Positions 1-8,370 of a DNA stretch of 32,121 bases are shown here, in pieces. A program made the translations under genes and the position numbers. The stretch comes from Halobacteriales archaeon SW_6_65_15 (GTDB lineage: Archaea > Halobacteriota > Halobacteria > Halobacteriales > Haladaptataceae), in assembly GCA_003023465.1 (NCBI GenBank), contig PXSM01000166.1:4555-36675 (forward strand). Direction: 5' to 3'. Position 1 is the stretch's first letter; each line of letters begins with the position of its first letter. The notes beneath the pieces are model-generated. The model was not told the DNA's origin, made no database searches, and saw only the letters and a list, made by a program, of their open reading frames with translations.

Positions 1-11
1 GCTCGGTTCGA

Positions 12-221
12 CTACTCGCCCGCGACGAGGAACGTCTTGCCGCCCTTGCGTTCGAGGTACACGTCGTTCACGTCGGTGAACCACTCGCCGACGTACTCGT
101 ACACGCGGTCGAGATCGACGCCGGAGACGTCCAGTACCGTCCGGTCGGGTTCGTCGCCCCGGCGTTCCCCGCGAGCGAACTCTGCTATCATGTTCGAGAC
201 GTGTCGGGGGAACATTATCAA
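12..221 (-). CDS. small conserved-looking hypothetical protein
   Basis: A 69-residue acidic protein with codon use like its neighbours. It starts M-I-M-F-P-R-H and ends in a short hydrophobic strand (TFLVAGE). It has no signal peptide, membrane segment or metal motif. The middle reads as a beta-alpha unit (VLDVSGVDLDRVYEYVGEWF). Two starts are possible, Met1 and Met3, and I see no clear TATA element to choose between them. Its stop codon is only 12 bases from the window edge, so its downstream neighbour is unseen. I do not recognise the family; function unknown. Confidence 0.55.
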   Translation of the reverse strand: MIMFPRHVSNMIAEFARGERRGDEPDRTVLDVSGVDLDRVYEYVGEWFTDVNDVYLERKGGKTFLVAGE

Positions 222-329
222 GGTGAGCCGTCCGCAGTGAAAGTGAAACTGGTCGCAAGCGTCGCTGTGCTGGCGAATCGGCCGGGCGGCAGAACCCTGG
301 ATGCCCGTCGGGAAACTCGCCGACGACGG

Positions 330-539
330 TCAGAGGTAGTGGGCGGCGATGTAGGTCAGGATCGCGAGGGAGACGAACGGGACGACGTGGAGTCCGAGCG
401 CGATAGTCTCGATGAAGAGGTTCGGCTCGTAGGTCGAGCCAGTGACGAGGAGGACGACGAAGAATAGGATCATCCCCAACGGGATGAGGTTGACCGAGAT
501 GTCCAGAAGCGTCTCGCGGTCGAATACGGAGTTGGCCAT
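330..539 (-). CDS. small two-helix membrane protein (DUF6684-like)
   Basis: A 69-residue protein with two hydrophobic segments, at about residues 16-36 (VNLIPLGMILFFVVLLVTG) and 45-67. It begins MANSVFDRETLLD. A start five codons upstream (554) is possible. A TATA-like GAGTTTAAC at 566-575 lies 27-36 bases before the chosen ATG but only 12-21 before the other, which favours 539 as a leaderless start. The pattern 'FDRETLLD-x-x-V-N-x-I-P-L-G' is what I remember of the haloarchaeal DUF6684 family, whose role is unknown. The family name is from memory and is less certain than the membrane topology. Confidence 0.65.
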   Translation of the reverse strand: MANSVFDRETLLDISVNLIPLGMILFFVVLLVTGSTYEPNLFIETIALGLHVVPFVSLAILTYIAAHYL

Positions 540-584
540 CGTACGCGTAGACACGGGTGCGACGAGTTTAACGGCATCGGCCGC

Positions 585-980
585 TCAGCCGTACAGCAAC
601 TGCTCGGCCTGCGTTCGCCGCCGGTCCGCGTCGAAGGCGGGGTCCAGCTTCGAATCGGTCGCCAGTCGGTCCAGCACGAGCAGGGGGTCGGTCCCGCCGC
701 GTTCGACTCGTTCGAGCAGCGCCTCGATTTCGCTTCGGTAGAGCGCCAGCGAGTCGAGGAGTCCGACTGCGATGGCCATGTCAACGCCTACCTCCCCGTC
801 GGGGAAGGCGTCGCTGACGGCTCCGAAGTCCGGAGACTCCTCCGGCGCACTCTCGGCAGGTTCGAGGGTTAGACAGTGGGTACAGAGCGCAGCGAACTCG
901 GTCTCCTCGGGGAGATACTCCCGCAGGTCGTCCGGCACCTCGAAGGTCACCTGCTCGCTTCCGCACTCGGGACAGGTCAT
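585..980 (-). CDS. zinc-ribbon protein (DUF6276-like)
   Basis: A 131-residue soluble acidic protein. The N-terminus has a four-cysteine zinc ribbon: CPEC at residues 3-6 and CTHC near 34-37. A helical domain ends in QLLYG. The ATG at 980 is chosen because the ribbon begins directly after it (M-T-C-P-E-C) and a T-rich element (GCTTTTC, about 1004-1010) is at the right distance for a leaderless transcript. Upstream in-frame codons give a non-acidic tail typical of non-coding DNA. It resembles the haloarchaeal DUF6276 family; role unknown. The upstream neighbour on the same strand is atpD. Confidence 0.7.
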   Translation of the reverse strand: MTCPECGSEQVTFEVPDDLREYLPEETEFAALCTHCLTLEPAESAPEESPDFGAVSDAFPDGEVGVDMAIAVGLLDSLALYRSEIEALLERVERGGTDPLLVLDRLATDSKLDPAFDADRRRTQAEQLLYG

Positions 981-1082
981 ACCGGAGGATGGGCGGGAGC
1001 AGTGAAAAGCGTAGGTGGAGCGACGGACGGACAAGTGGCGCAGAACGCGTCAAGTGAGAAACGAACCGTTGGACAGAGTGGA

Positions 1083-1811
1083 TCAACAAACGCGGAAGGG
1101 AAGAGGCCCGGAGGCGGCTTCAGCCGCTGGAGGGCCGCGGGTTGCCCTTTTCATGAACGTTTTGCAAGCGAGCCACTCTCTCTCCTCTTGCTCCTTCTTG
1201 GCCTTGATCTTCTTCAGGCGGAAGATCTCCTCGCGCTCCTGCTCTTCGAGCTTCTGCTCGATGTACTCCTGATTCTCGCGGAGTTCGGGCAGGAGCTTGA
1301 ACTCCAGCGCGTTGACCCGGCGCTTGGTGGTCTCGATCTCGCGGAGCATCTTCTTCATCGCGGTCTCGACCTCCGCGGCGAGGATGATGCTCTCCAGCAG
1401 TTCCTCGTAGGCCTCGGCGGCCTCGTCGATGCGGGCGCTCGTCCCGAGCACGCCGTACCCGCGCTCGTCGAGGCTCTTGCGGACCTTGGTGGACTCGATC
1501 TGCGGGACGACGACGCCCATGATGTTCTTGGACTCGGTGGTGATCTCGGGGTGCTCCTTGAGCGCGGCCGCCGCACCCCGGACCGCCACGTCGCCCTCCA
1601 TCGCGCGGGCCATGTTGATCTTCTGCTGGGCGAGTTCGTAGTTGGCCTCGAGACCGGAGCGGACGTCCTGCGCCTGGTCGAGGATGTCCATGAACTCCAT
1701 GATGAGGCCGTCACGTTTCTTCTCCAGCGTGTCGTGGCCCCGCTCGGAGAGCTCGATGCGGTCCTCGATCTGCATCAGCTCTTTCCGAGTGGGCTTGACG
1801 TCCTTGGCCAT
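1083..1811 (-). CDS. atpD: A-type ATP synthase subunit D with repeat-encoded tail
   Basis: The 242-residue central rotor stalk subunit of the A1 sector, which turns inside the A3B3 head and couples it to the membrane ring. Family hallmarks are the start [20 protein letters not shown], the conserved [14 protein letters not shown] segment, and long N- and C-terminal helices for an antiparallel coiled coil ([14 protein letters not shown] near 172-185). After residue about 212 the usual lysine/glutamate tail is replaced by a cysteine-, proline- and alanine-containing stretch. This stretch is the translation of a dispersed repeat copy (1105-1173). The gene is separated from atpB by about 5.1 kb of rhodopsin genes. 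It lies 36 bases after blh with no clear promoter of its own, so it is probably transcribed with the rhodopsin block. Confidence 0.93.
   Translation of the reverse strand: MAKDVKPTRKELMQIEDRIELSERGHDTLEKKRDGLIMEFMDILDQAQDVRSGLEANYELAQQKINMARAMEGDVAVRGAAAALKEHPEITTESKNIMGVVVPQIESTKVRKSLDERGYGVLGTSARIDEAAEAYEELLESIILAAEVETAMKKMLREIETTKRRVNALEFKLLPELRENQEYIEQKLEEQEREEIFRLKKIKAKKEQEEREWLACKTFMKRATRGPPAAEAASGPLPFRVC
1105..1173 (+). repeat. dispersed structured repeat, copy 1 (inside atpD 3' end)
   Basis: This 69-base unit matches 31401-31469 in the same orientation and 15322-15254 inverted. It has an outer stem GGCCC/GGGCC and symmetric GGA/GGA bulges. The inner stem is GGCGGC/GCCGCT with loop TTCA. 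A conserved single-strand block follows, ending AACGTTTTGCAA. The right-hand hairpin present in the other two copies is absent here: the atpD coding sequence begins exactly where it should be. The copy is read as protein in the atpD frame. Confidence 0.85.
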
Positions 1812-1847
1812 CTTGGTCGGAGATTGTGGCTGGAGAGGGTTAACCTT

Positions 1848-2882
1848 TTACAGTCGCGTTCGTCCCGCCCAGATACCTTCCGCGGCGTCGAGCAAGCTGA
1901 CAACGACGACGTGCGGGAGCGTCAACACCGCGATCACCACGAGGTACAGCGCGACGAGACCGCGAAGGTCTCCCGGCGGCCGGGGCACCGCGACGGCGAA
2001 CCCGCAGAGTATCGCCAGCGCCGCGAGCGTCAGCGGCGTCGCCTCGCGAGCGAACCTGGCCAACGCTTCGAGCGAGCGCCCCTGCCGGAGACGGTCGGCC
2101 GCGACGTCGTCGAGTGCGACCGCACGGAGGACGTGGCGAACCGAGTGCCAGCAGCAGAAGTACACCCCGACCGCGACGACCGGCGGGACCGTCGCGAAGA
2201 ACGCCCAGAGCAGGCCCGTCTCGGCGGCGTCGATCCCCCATTGGCGGTGGTCGGTCGCTCGACTGTAGCCGACCGCGAGCGCCAGAGCAGTGAGCGCGGC
2301 GAACCCGCCGCCGAGCGCCACCCGGACGGTGGGCGCGAACGGCCACGCGAGCGCGAACGACGAACCGAACAGCGCGACGAACCCGTCGAGCACCGACCGA
2401 TACCGGGCCGGAAACGCCACGAGCGGGACGAGCATCGGGAATCCCCCGCGGACGAACACCGCGAGGACCCGCTGGGGTCGCGTTCGGAGGTGGTCGACGC
2501 CCACCAGCGAGACGAGCGCGTGGAGGTCTCCCTGTCCCCAGTGGAACCACGTCAGAAGGACGAACGCGACCGCGGCCGCGACCGGCGCAACGAACCAGAC
2601 CGCGGCGTACGCACAGCCGAACAGGAGGTACAGCGCCCCGACGAATGCGAGCGACCGGGTCCCGACGGACGCGTCCCGAGCGCGGGGGAGGACGAACGGA
2701 TCGACCGCACCGTGGGGCAGGCCGAAGACGACGCTGGCCGCCAGCGGAGCGTACCGAAGCGGCGGTGGAAGTTCGGCCCCCGCGAGGAAGGCGACCGCGA
2801 CGACCGCGACCGGGGACCACGCCGGGAGGATCGCGGCTCGCTCGAAGGGACCCCACGACGCCGTCCTCGTCGTGGCACTCAC
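1848..2882 (-). CDS. blh: Brp/Blh family beta-carotene 15,15'-dioxygenase
   Basis: An integral membrane enzyme that cleaves beta-carotene into retinal, the chromophore of bacteriorhodopsin. About 344 residues with many hydrophobic helices. Family histidine motifs are all present: GLPHGAVD (His57, Asp61), TWFHWGQGD (His114), CCWHSVRH (His246 and His250) and TLPHVVV (His324). The start is taken as the GTG at 2882 because GTGA overlaps the TGA stop of crtY by four bases, a translational-coupling arrangement. In-frame ATGs at 2888 and 2903 are alternatives. It sits between crtY, which makes its substrate, and atpD. It is in the operon that also makes the opsin, so the retinal supply is encoded beside its user. 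Confidence 0.93.
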   Translation of the reverse strand: MSATTRTASWGPFERAAILPAWSPVAVVAVAFLAGAELPPPLRYAPLAASVVFGLPHGAVDPFVLPRARDASVGTRSLAFVGALYLLFGCAYAAVWFVAPVAAAVAFVLLTWFHWGQGDLHALVSLVGVDHLRTRPQRVLAVFVRGGFPMLVPLVAFPARYRSVLDGFVALFGSSFALAWPFAPTVRVALGGGFAALTALALAVGYSRATDHRQWGIDAAETGLLWAFFATVPPVVAVGVYFCCWHSVRHVLRAVALDDVAADRLRQGRSLEALARFAREATPLTLAALAILCGFAVAVPRPPGDLRGLVALYLVVIAVLTLPHVVVVSLLDAAEGIWAGRTRL

Positions 2883-3613
2883 TCCCATCGGTCGAGTACC
2901 CAATCGTACAGGAGCAACCCCTGGACGACGAAGAGGTTAGTCGCGAGGAAGAACGTCGCCTCCTCGATGGGAAGCCCGAGCAGCGTCCATCCGGTGGTGT
3001 AGGCCGGTGCGAGCGTCCAGATACCGTTCCGAAGCGCCAGCCAGTCGATCACCCAGAGGTACGCCGTGGGCACCGCCACCGCGACGACGAGCGTGCGTCG
3101 CCGCACCCAGAGTTGCGTCCAGCCGAACCCCCACTGGAGCGCGAGTACCGGCCCGGCCCACCCGAGGATCGCGCCGAGGTACAGCGTCTGGCGGCCGGTC
3201 AGGAGCGCCACGCCGACCGCGCCGACGCCGACACCCGCGGCCGCACCGAGCGCACGGGCCCGTGGGGAGAGCGACGACTGGTCGGCACCGTCAGAGTCGT
3301 CGGCTCGCGTCCCCCGGTCGAGCCACAGCGCGGCGACCAGCGGCTGGACGAGCATGAACAGGTACTCCTCGACCGGTGCGTGCCAGAGCGTCGCCGCGAC
3401 GGCTCCCTCGCCGTACCACCACACGCCGCGCTGGATGAGGTAGTTGTCCCACGGAACGGTGTACGCCAGCGCCACTGCGGTGACGATGGCGACGCCCGAC
3501 CAGCGCACGTCGCTCGACGCCGTTCGCGAGCCTGTGGTAGCTACCGCGGACAGTACGAGTAGCGCCGGCACCAGAAACGTCAGGTGGAATCCGAGGTACG
3601 TGGTGAGGCTCAT
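2879..3613 (-). CDS. crtY: lycopene beta-cyclase (fused heterodimer type, CrtYcd)
   Basis: The 244-residue membrane enzyme that closes the ends of lycopene to give beta-carotene, the precursor of retinal. It has two tandem halves of about 100 residues, each with the family's motifs: PWDNYL (54-59) and PVEEYLFM (80-87) in the first, DWLAL (190-194) and PIEEATFF (215-222) in the second. Hydrophobic helices alternate with short charged loops, and a charged linker (about 99-120) joins the halves. The same fused form is known from Halobacterium salinarum. It overlaps the blh start by four bases. The gap to bop upstream is 139 bases with no clear TATA element, so read-through from bop is likely. 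Confidence 0.93.
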   Translation of the reverse strand: MSLTTYLGFHLTFLVPALLVLSAVATTGSRTASSDVRWSGVAIVTAVALAYTVPWDNYLIQRGVWWYGEGAVAATLWHAPVEEYLFMLVQPLVAALWLDRGTRADDSDGADQSSLSPRARALGAAAGVGVGAVGVALLTGRQTLYLGAILGWAGPVLALQWGFGWTQLWVRRRTLVVAVAVPTAYLWVIDWLALRNGIWTLAPAYTTGWTLLGLPIEEATFFLATNLFVVQGLLLYDWVLDRWE

Positions 3614-3710
3614 GGAGTGAGCGACGGCGTCGGCGGTGGACTCTGTCGTTCGCGTCCGCTCCGGTCGAAGCCGGGGCGTTTTGGTCGCGTCGCCCCGGCC
3701 CTCCTATCGG

Positions 3711-3771
3711 GCCAGGCGGGAGGGCCGTACCGTCAGGCGGAAGGGCGTCTCGTCAGGCGGGAGTGGCCTCG
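3711..3771 (-). repeat. three tandem units of about 20 bp at the bop stop codon
   Basis: Units at 3711-3731, 3732-3751 and 3752-3771 share GTCAGGCGGRAG. The bop stop codon (3753-3755) lies in the third unit. On the minus strand the second unit repeats a TGA in another reading frame, giving a backup stop. Similar arrays occur at two other gene ends in the window. Confidence 0.6.
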
Positions 3772-4502
3772 CGTTCGCGCCTGGCCGCCGCAGCGTCGTC
3801 GATGGCCTTCCGGCTTGACAGCAGGATGATGCCGAACCCGACCTTGGCCGTGAGGTCGAGGACCATGAATCCGGCAGTCTCGACGCCGAGGCCGATCACG
3901 CCGAGTCCCTCGGTGCCGAAGAGCCACCAGACCGGGTAGATCGCCCACACGACGACGATGAGGTTACGGAGCCGCGTGAAGGTGGCCTGTGCCTCCGCCG
4001 ACACCTCCGAAACCTGCTCGCTGAGCGTCCCGAACAGGAAGTACAGCAACACGACCAGGAAGCCGGTGCTGACCCCCCACCAGACGAGGCGGCGTGCTCC
4101 CTCGCCGAACGCACCGGTTCCGGCGGTCAGCGTCGCGACCGCGCCGGTCCCAATCATCAGCATGTCGAGGCCCACGAGGGTTCCGAGTTGGTTACGGTTC
4201 GCCCGTGCGAGCAGTCCGAGATCGAGGAGTAACAGCGGCGTCGTGAAGAACCAGTCGGTGTACCGCGCCCAGTAAATCGGCACCTCCTCACCGCCGAGTT
4301 CGACCGTCGTCAGTCCGAACCCGAGCGCCATCGCGAGGTAGTTCACGAACGCGATGGCGGTGATGAATATCGTGACGATGAAGAACTCCTGTCGGCGTTC
4401 GTCACGCACGTTACGCCCTCTGGCGATGAAGTACAGCATCCCCACGAACATTCCGGCGGTTCCGAGCCAGAGCCATATCGATTCGCTACCAGGTTGTGCC
4501 AT
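3753..4502 (-). CDS. bop: bacteriorhodopsin (light-driven outward proton pump)
   Basis: A 249-residue seven-helix retinal protein. It has the full proton-pump residue set: Arg80, Asp83 (Schiff-base counterion, BR Asp85), Trp84, Asp94 (proton donor, BR Asp96) in [19 protein letters not shown], then Asp216 and the retinal-binding Lys220 in [10 protein letters not shown]. The proton-release glutamates are also kept (Glu198 and Glu208, BR Glu194/Glu204). It is therefore a pump, not a halorhodopsin (which has Thr at the counterion position) or sensory rhodopsin (which lacks the donor Asp). The start is the ATG directly downstream of a Bat-type promoter. There is no long leader peptide as in H. salinarum. 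Neighbours are bat upstream and crtY, blh and atpD downstream. Confidence 0.97.
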   Translation of the reverse strand: MAQPGSESIWLWLGTAGMFVGMLYFIARGRNVRDERRQEFFIVTIFITAIAFVNYLAMALGFGLTTVELGGEEVPIYWARYTDWFFTTPLLLLDLGLLARANRNQLGTLVGLDMLMIGTGAVATLTAGTGAFGEGARRLVWWGVSTGFLVVLLYFLFGTLSEQVSEVSAEAQATFTRLRNLIVVVWAIYPVWWLFGTEGLGVIGLGVETAGFMVLDLTAKVGFGIILLSSRKAIDDAAAARREREATPA

Positions 4503-4527
4503 ACACGTCGAGATATGTGAGCGAACC

Positions 4528-4557
4528 GAATAAAGCGAGATACCAAACTAGTGTGGT
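4528..4557 (-). promoter_or_regulatory. bop promoter: Bat upstream activator site and TATA box
   Basis: On the minus strand, ACCACACTAGTTTGG (4543-4557) matches the published H. salinarum bop UAS consensus ACCcnactagTTnGG at all but one weakly conserved position. Eight bases further is CTTTATTC (4528-4535), a TATA box 26-33 bases before the bop ATG, implying a nearly leaderless mRNA. The order and spacing are those of the known Bat-controlled bop promoter. Confidence 0.85.
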
Positions 4558-4621
4558 ACGTTCGGTCCCGAAGTGACCGACGAACTACCTCACGCCCGCA
4601 GGACGACAGGGACGAGCAGAA

Positions 4622-6616
4622 TCAAGGTGATTTCTCGAAGAAAGACGCGAGCAGTTTTCGCTGGCCGGCTCTGAGGTGCTGGTGGAACGTCGAACGGGTG
4701 ACGTCCATCGACGCCGCGAGTTCGTCACCCGAGACGGCGTGAGGCCACTCGAAGAAGCCGCCGAAGTACGCGGTCTGGAGCGCCGAGAGCTGTCGGTCCG
4801 TTAGCGACTGTCGCACGTCGCGGACGAACCCGTGGCGCGAGTCGCCCGACCGTTCTCGATGGTGGAGTTTCGTCAATCCGACGCCGTCGTAACGCGCTTC
4901 GAGGGCCGTGACGACGGATCTCGCGGCCGGCTCGCCGGGCACCTCGAACGACAGTTCGACGCGATCTCGGGTCGCTTCGAGGTCGGTCACACGTGCGCCA
5001 CGGTCTCCGACTCGGCTCAGCACGGTATCTGCCGACAGCACTACCTCCGAGAGCGACCCCGTCGGCTCGTTCCTGACGACGCTCACCCGCTCTATTGCCG
5101 ACGAGGCGTCGGCCAGCGAGGGGAGGTTGGCTGGCACTCGGCCGTCAGTCGCGAGGAACAGGAGCAACGTCCCGTCCTTGCGGCGATTGGCGCCCTCGGC
5201 GGTGAACCGACGGTCGGCGGCCCCAGCGAGTTCGGCCAGAGGCATCCGCGAGTCCGTGACCGACAGTTCGACGTCGACGGCACCGTCGGTCGCGACCATC
5301 CGCTTGTTTTCGAGGGCGTCGATGGCGCTGGCAGTCGCGCGGCCGATCGACCCGAGTACGGTGGCGTCGTTGCTGTCGAAGGCGTCGGTGTCGGTCGCGT
5401 AGGCCGCCAGCACTCCGTACGTGGTTTCGCCGTAGGTCAACGGGACCGCCACGACCGAGACCGGAGGCTCCTCGGTCGCCCAGTCCACGTTCGGCGACAC
5501 CGTCTCGTCGCCCGTCGCCGTCCTGACCTCACTGTCGGCGACGGCCGCTCCCGTCGGGGTGTCACTCGATATCGGAACCGATCGATCCGCGAGGTCCGCC
5601 CCGGCGTCACCAGCCCACGCGCTGGTCGTCACCTCTTCGCGGCCGAGGTCGGCCTCGCCTATCCAGGCCGCCGTGTAGGCGTCGGTGGCGGCCACCCGGT
5701 TGCAGACGCGGTACTCTACCTCCCGGCGGGAACTCGCATCGACCAGGACCTTGGTCACGTCCTCGACGAGTCCCTGAACCTCGTCGAGGACGCGTTCGAC
5801 CGTGCGGCGCTTGGCGCGACACTCTTCGGCCCACTGACGGGCGGCGGCCGCGGCCCGTCGCCGCCTCGTGACGTCGGTCTGGAAGCCGACGTAGTGGGTG
5901 ACCGTCCCGTGCGCGTCGCTGATGGGCGCGAGGTCCACCCGGTTCCAGAACGGCTCCCCGTCGCGCCGATAGTTCCGTAGTTCGACCGAGACGGCTTCCG
6001 CCGACTCGATGCCTGCCCGTAGCTCCCGAACTGCATCGGGGGCTGTGTCGGGGCCTTGCAGGAACCGGCAGTTGCGGCCCAGCACCTCCTCGGCGGGGTA
6101 CCCCGTCAGTCGCTCGAACGCGTCGTTGACGTACACGAGCGGTTCGTCGGGTTGCGTGGCGTCTGCGACGGTGATGCCGACGGGCGCTTCGTCCATGGCG
6201 CGCTCCTTCAGCGCCTCCGAGATGCCGACGGAAGGCTTCCCGTCGAGAAGGTTCGCGAGCCGTCGGCGAAGGCGCGCGGCCCCGTCACCGTGTTTCGGGA
6301 CGAACGCGCCGCCTGCATCGAGCACCGCGCCCCCGAGCGCCGACTCGTCGGCGTCCGAGAACACCACGACCGGGATCTGACCGTGGACCTCTCGAGTCCG
6401 CCGGAGCAGGTCCAACCCGTTCCAGTCGGGAAGCCGGAATTCGGTGACCACGCAGTCGGGCCGCCGGTCCCGAACCGCCTCCAGACCCGATCCGCCCGTG
6501 GACGCGGTACGAACGTCCGCACCCGCCGCTCCCAGCAGGTCCTCGACGCGGGTCGTCGCATCGCCGTCGGGATCGACGTACACCACGTCCACACCATCCA
6601 TGGCTTGCATCGCCAT
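4622..6616 (-). CDS. bat: bacterio-opsin activator (REC-LOV/PAS-GAF-BAT-HTH)
   Basis: A cytoplasmic transcription regulator expected to bind the bop UAS. 664 residues from the ATG at 6616. Domains in order: receiver-like (8-125), PAS of LOV type (139-251), GAF (about 290-436), the Bat-associated domain (441-600) and a C-terminal HTH_10 (about 602-654; SLTDRQLSALQTAYFGGFFE). The receiver has Glu59 where the phosphorylated Asp should be (VVTEFRLPDWNG), so phosphorylation is doubtful. The PAS carries the LOV signature GRNCRFLQG with Cys183, the residue that forms the flavin adduct in true LOV sensors, plus NYRRDGEPFWN. This suggests blue-light or redox sensing, by inference. Start choice: a TATA element at 6639-6645 fits 6616. 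Starts at 6649 (non-conserved) or the next two Met codons are possible. Confidence 0.9.
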   Translation of the reverse strand: MAMQAMDGVDVVYVDPDGDATTRVEDLLGAAGADVRTASTGGSGLEAVRDRRPDCVVTEFRLPDWNGLDLLRRTREVHGQIPVVVFSDADESALGGAVLDAGGAFVPKHGDGAARLRRRLANLLDGKPSVGISEALKERAMDEAPVGITVADATQPDEPLVYVNDAFERLTGYPAEEVLGRNCRFLQGPDTAPDAVRELRAGIESAEAVSVELRNYRRDGEPFWNRVDLAPISDAHGTVTHYVGFQTDVTRRRRAAAAARQWAEECRAKRRTVERVLDEVQGLVEDVTKVLVDASSRREVEYRVCNRVAATDAYTAAWIGEADLGREEVTTSAWAGDAGADLADRSVPISSDTPTGAAVADSEVRTATGDETVSPNVDWATEEPPVSVVAVPLTYGETTYGVLAAYATDTDAFDSNDATVLGSIGRATASAIDALENKRMVATDGAVDVELSVTDSRMPLAELAGAADRRFTAEGANRRKDGTLLLFLATDGRVPANLPSLADASSAIERVSVVRNEPTGSLSEVVLSADTVLSRVGDRGARVTDLEATRDRVELSFEVPGEPAARSVVTALEARYDGVGLTKLHHRERSGDSRHGFVRDVRQSLTDRQLSALQTAYFGGFFEWPHAVSGDELAASMDVTRSTFHQHLRAGQRKLLASFFEKSP

Positions 6617-6638
6617 ACCACATCGTAGGACTCGACAG

Positions 6639-6645
6639 ATATGAA
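6639..6645 (-). promoter_or_regulatory. TATA box of bat
   Basis: TTCATAT on the minus strand, 23-29 bases before the chosen bat ATG, fitting a leaderless transcript. Just upstream there is a CTAG core but no convincing match to the rest of the Bat UAS. Confidence 0.5.
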
Positions 6646-6649
6646 TCAT

Positions 6650-6945
6650 GGGCTAGCTGGCGACCGAGCGCCCGGAGAGCAGAACGCGTGGACCGTGGCG
6701 CACGGTACATTGCGGTCGCTTCTGCGTACGACAGCTCCTCCGTTCCGGGAACGACGCTATAATGGTCTCGAAATCACGGTCGTTGCTCTATCCCCGACGT
6801 CACGCTCGCGTTCCGCCGAAAGGTGGTTCTTGCTTCCGAAACGTCGTCGGGTGGTACGAACTGACTTCGAAACGCCGCGCGAGCGAACCCGCGAACGACC
6901 GCCCGGAAGATGGCCGAAGCGTCCGCAAAAAAGCGTACAGTGCCC
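6650..6945. other. 296-base intergenic region between atpB and bat
   Basis: There is no gene on either strand. It holds the atpB terminator (oligo-T at its right end) and the bat promoter at its left end. The middle is GC-rich with no repeat or RNA gene that I can recognise. It is the left-hand break point at which the rhodopsin block enters the ATP synthase gene order. Confidence 0.7.
6927..6932 (-). terminator. oligo-T terminator after atpB
   Basis: Six T on the minus strand (A6 on the plus strand), 14 bases after the atpB stop codon. Archaeal RNA polymerase terminates at such tracts. This would end the atpHIKECFAB transcript before the rhodopsin block and leave atpD dependent on another promoter. 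Confidence 0.55.
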
Positions 6946-8370
6946 TCAGTCCGCAGCGACTTCTTCGGCTTCCTCTGTCTCGGCTTCTTCGGGGTAGTAC
7001 TCCTCGATGAGGTCCTCGTCCACGCGGTTGAGTTCCTCCGTGGGGAGCATCCCGAGCAGGTCCCAGCCGATGTCGAGGGTGTCGTCGATGTCGCGGTTCG
7101 TGTCGAAGCCCTGATCGACGAACTCGTCCTCGAACCGGTCGGCGAAGTCGAGGTACTTGTTGTCGCGCTCGCTCAGGGCCTCCCGGCCGACGATGTTCAC
7201 GAGGTCGCGGAGGTCTTTCCCCTCGGCGTATGCAGCGAACAGCTGGTCGGCGACGTCGCTGTGGTCTTCTCGGGTGAATCCTTCACCGATCCCGTCGTCC
7301 ATCAGGCGCGATAGACTCGGTGAGACGTTGATTGGCGGCTTGACACCCTGACTGTTGAGGCCACGGTTGACGTAGATCTGGCCCTCGGTGATGTAGCCGG
7401 TCAGGTCCGGAATCGGGTGGGTGTCGTCGTCGCCGGGCATCGTGAGGATGGGAATCTGGGTGACCGACCCCTCGCGGCCCTCGATGCGGCCCGCGCGCTC
7501 GTAGAGCTGGGCGAGGTCGGTGTACATGTATCCGGGGTAGCCGCGGCGGCCCGGCACCTCTTCGCGCGCGGCACCGATCTCGCGCAGGGCCTCGCAGTAG
7601 TTGGTCATGTCCGTCAGGATGACCAGCACGTGGTAGCCCTTGTCGAACGCGAGGTATTCCGCGGTCGTCAGCGCGAGTCGCGGCGTGACCGTCCGCTCGA
7701 CGGCGGGGGCGTCCGCGAGGTTCATGAAGACCACCGAGCGCTCCAGCGCGCCGGTTCGCTCGAAGTCCTCCATGAACTCGTTGGCCTCCTCGGCGGTGAT
7801 GCCCATCGCGCCGAAGATCACTGCGAACTCCGAGCCCTCGTCGTCTTCGCCGGCTTCGTCCTCCTCGGGCACGGTCGCCTGTCGCGCGATCTGGAGCGCG
7901 AGTTCGTTGTGGGGCAGTCCGGAGCCCGAGAAGATCGGCAGCTTCTGGCCGCGGACCAGCGTGTTCATCCCGTCGATGGCCGACACGCCGGTCTGGATGA
8001 ACTCCTCGGGGTACTCGCGGGCGGTGGGGTTGATCGCCGCACCGACGATGTCGCGGCGCTCGTCCGGGACGATCTCGGGGCCGCCGTCGATGGGGTTGCC
8101 CGACCCGTCGAGGACGCGACCGAGCAGGTCCTCGGTGACCGGCATCTTCATGGTCTCGCCGAGGAACCGCACCGACGACTTCCGGTCGATGCCTTCGGTA
8201 CCCTCGAACACCTGAATCGAGACGAGCCCCTCGCTCGATTCGAGTACCTGTCCGCGCTTGGTGTCGCCGTTCGGCGTCTCGATCTCGACGATCTCGTCGT
8301 AGCCGATGGGCTCGTCGACTTCGGCGAACACCAGCGGACCGCTGATCTCCGTGATGGTCTGTTCCGTCAT
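6946..8370 (-). CDS. atpB: A-type ATP synthase subunit B, possible internal start
   Basis: The non-catalytic nucleotide-binding subunit of the A1 head. If translation begins at the in-frame ATG at 8370 (codon 580 of the joined frame), the product is 474 residues, a normal length for AtpB. It starts [13 protein letters not shown], close to the usual haloarchaeal start. There is no separate stop codon for atpA and no evident Shine-Dalgarno motif just upstream (GCGGACCTCGAAGACGAC), so independent initiation is uncertain. This entry is an alternative reading of the 3' half of the joined frame, not an additional gene. Confidence 0.6.
   Translation of the reverse strand: MTEQTITEISGPLVFAEVDEPIGYDEIVEIETPNGDTKRGQVLESSEGLVSIQVFEGTEGIDRKSSVRFLGETMKMPVTEDLLGRVLDGSGNPIDGGPEIVPDERRDIVGAAINPTAREYPEEFIQTGVSAIDGMNTLVRGQKLPIFSGSGLPHNELALQIARQATVPEEDEAGEDDEGSEFAVIFGAMGITAEEANEFMEDFERTGALERSVVFMNLADAPAVERTVTPRLALTTAEYLAFDKGYHVLVILTDMTNYCEALREIGAAREEVPGRRGYPGYMYTDLAQLYERAGRIEGREGSVTQIPILTMPGDDDTHPIPDLTGYITEGQIYVNRGLNSQGVKPPINVSPSLSRLMDDGIGEGFTREDHSDVADQLFAAYAEGKDLRDLVNIVGREALSERDNKYLDFADRFEDEFVDQGFDTNRDIDDTLDIGWDLLGMLPTEELNRVDEDLIEEYYPEEAETEEAEEVAAD

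Noticed and set aside
3753-4502. Halorhodopsin or sensory rhodopsin instead of bacteriorhodopsin
   Set aside because: Asp83, Asp94, Glu198 and Glu208 are all present, which is the proton-pump set.
6640-6670. Bat-type UAS upstream of bat
   Set aside because: Only the CTAG core matches; the outer bases of the consensus do not.
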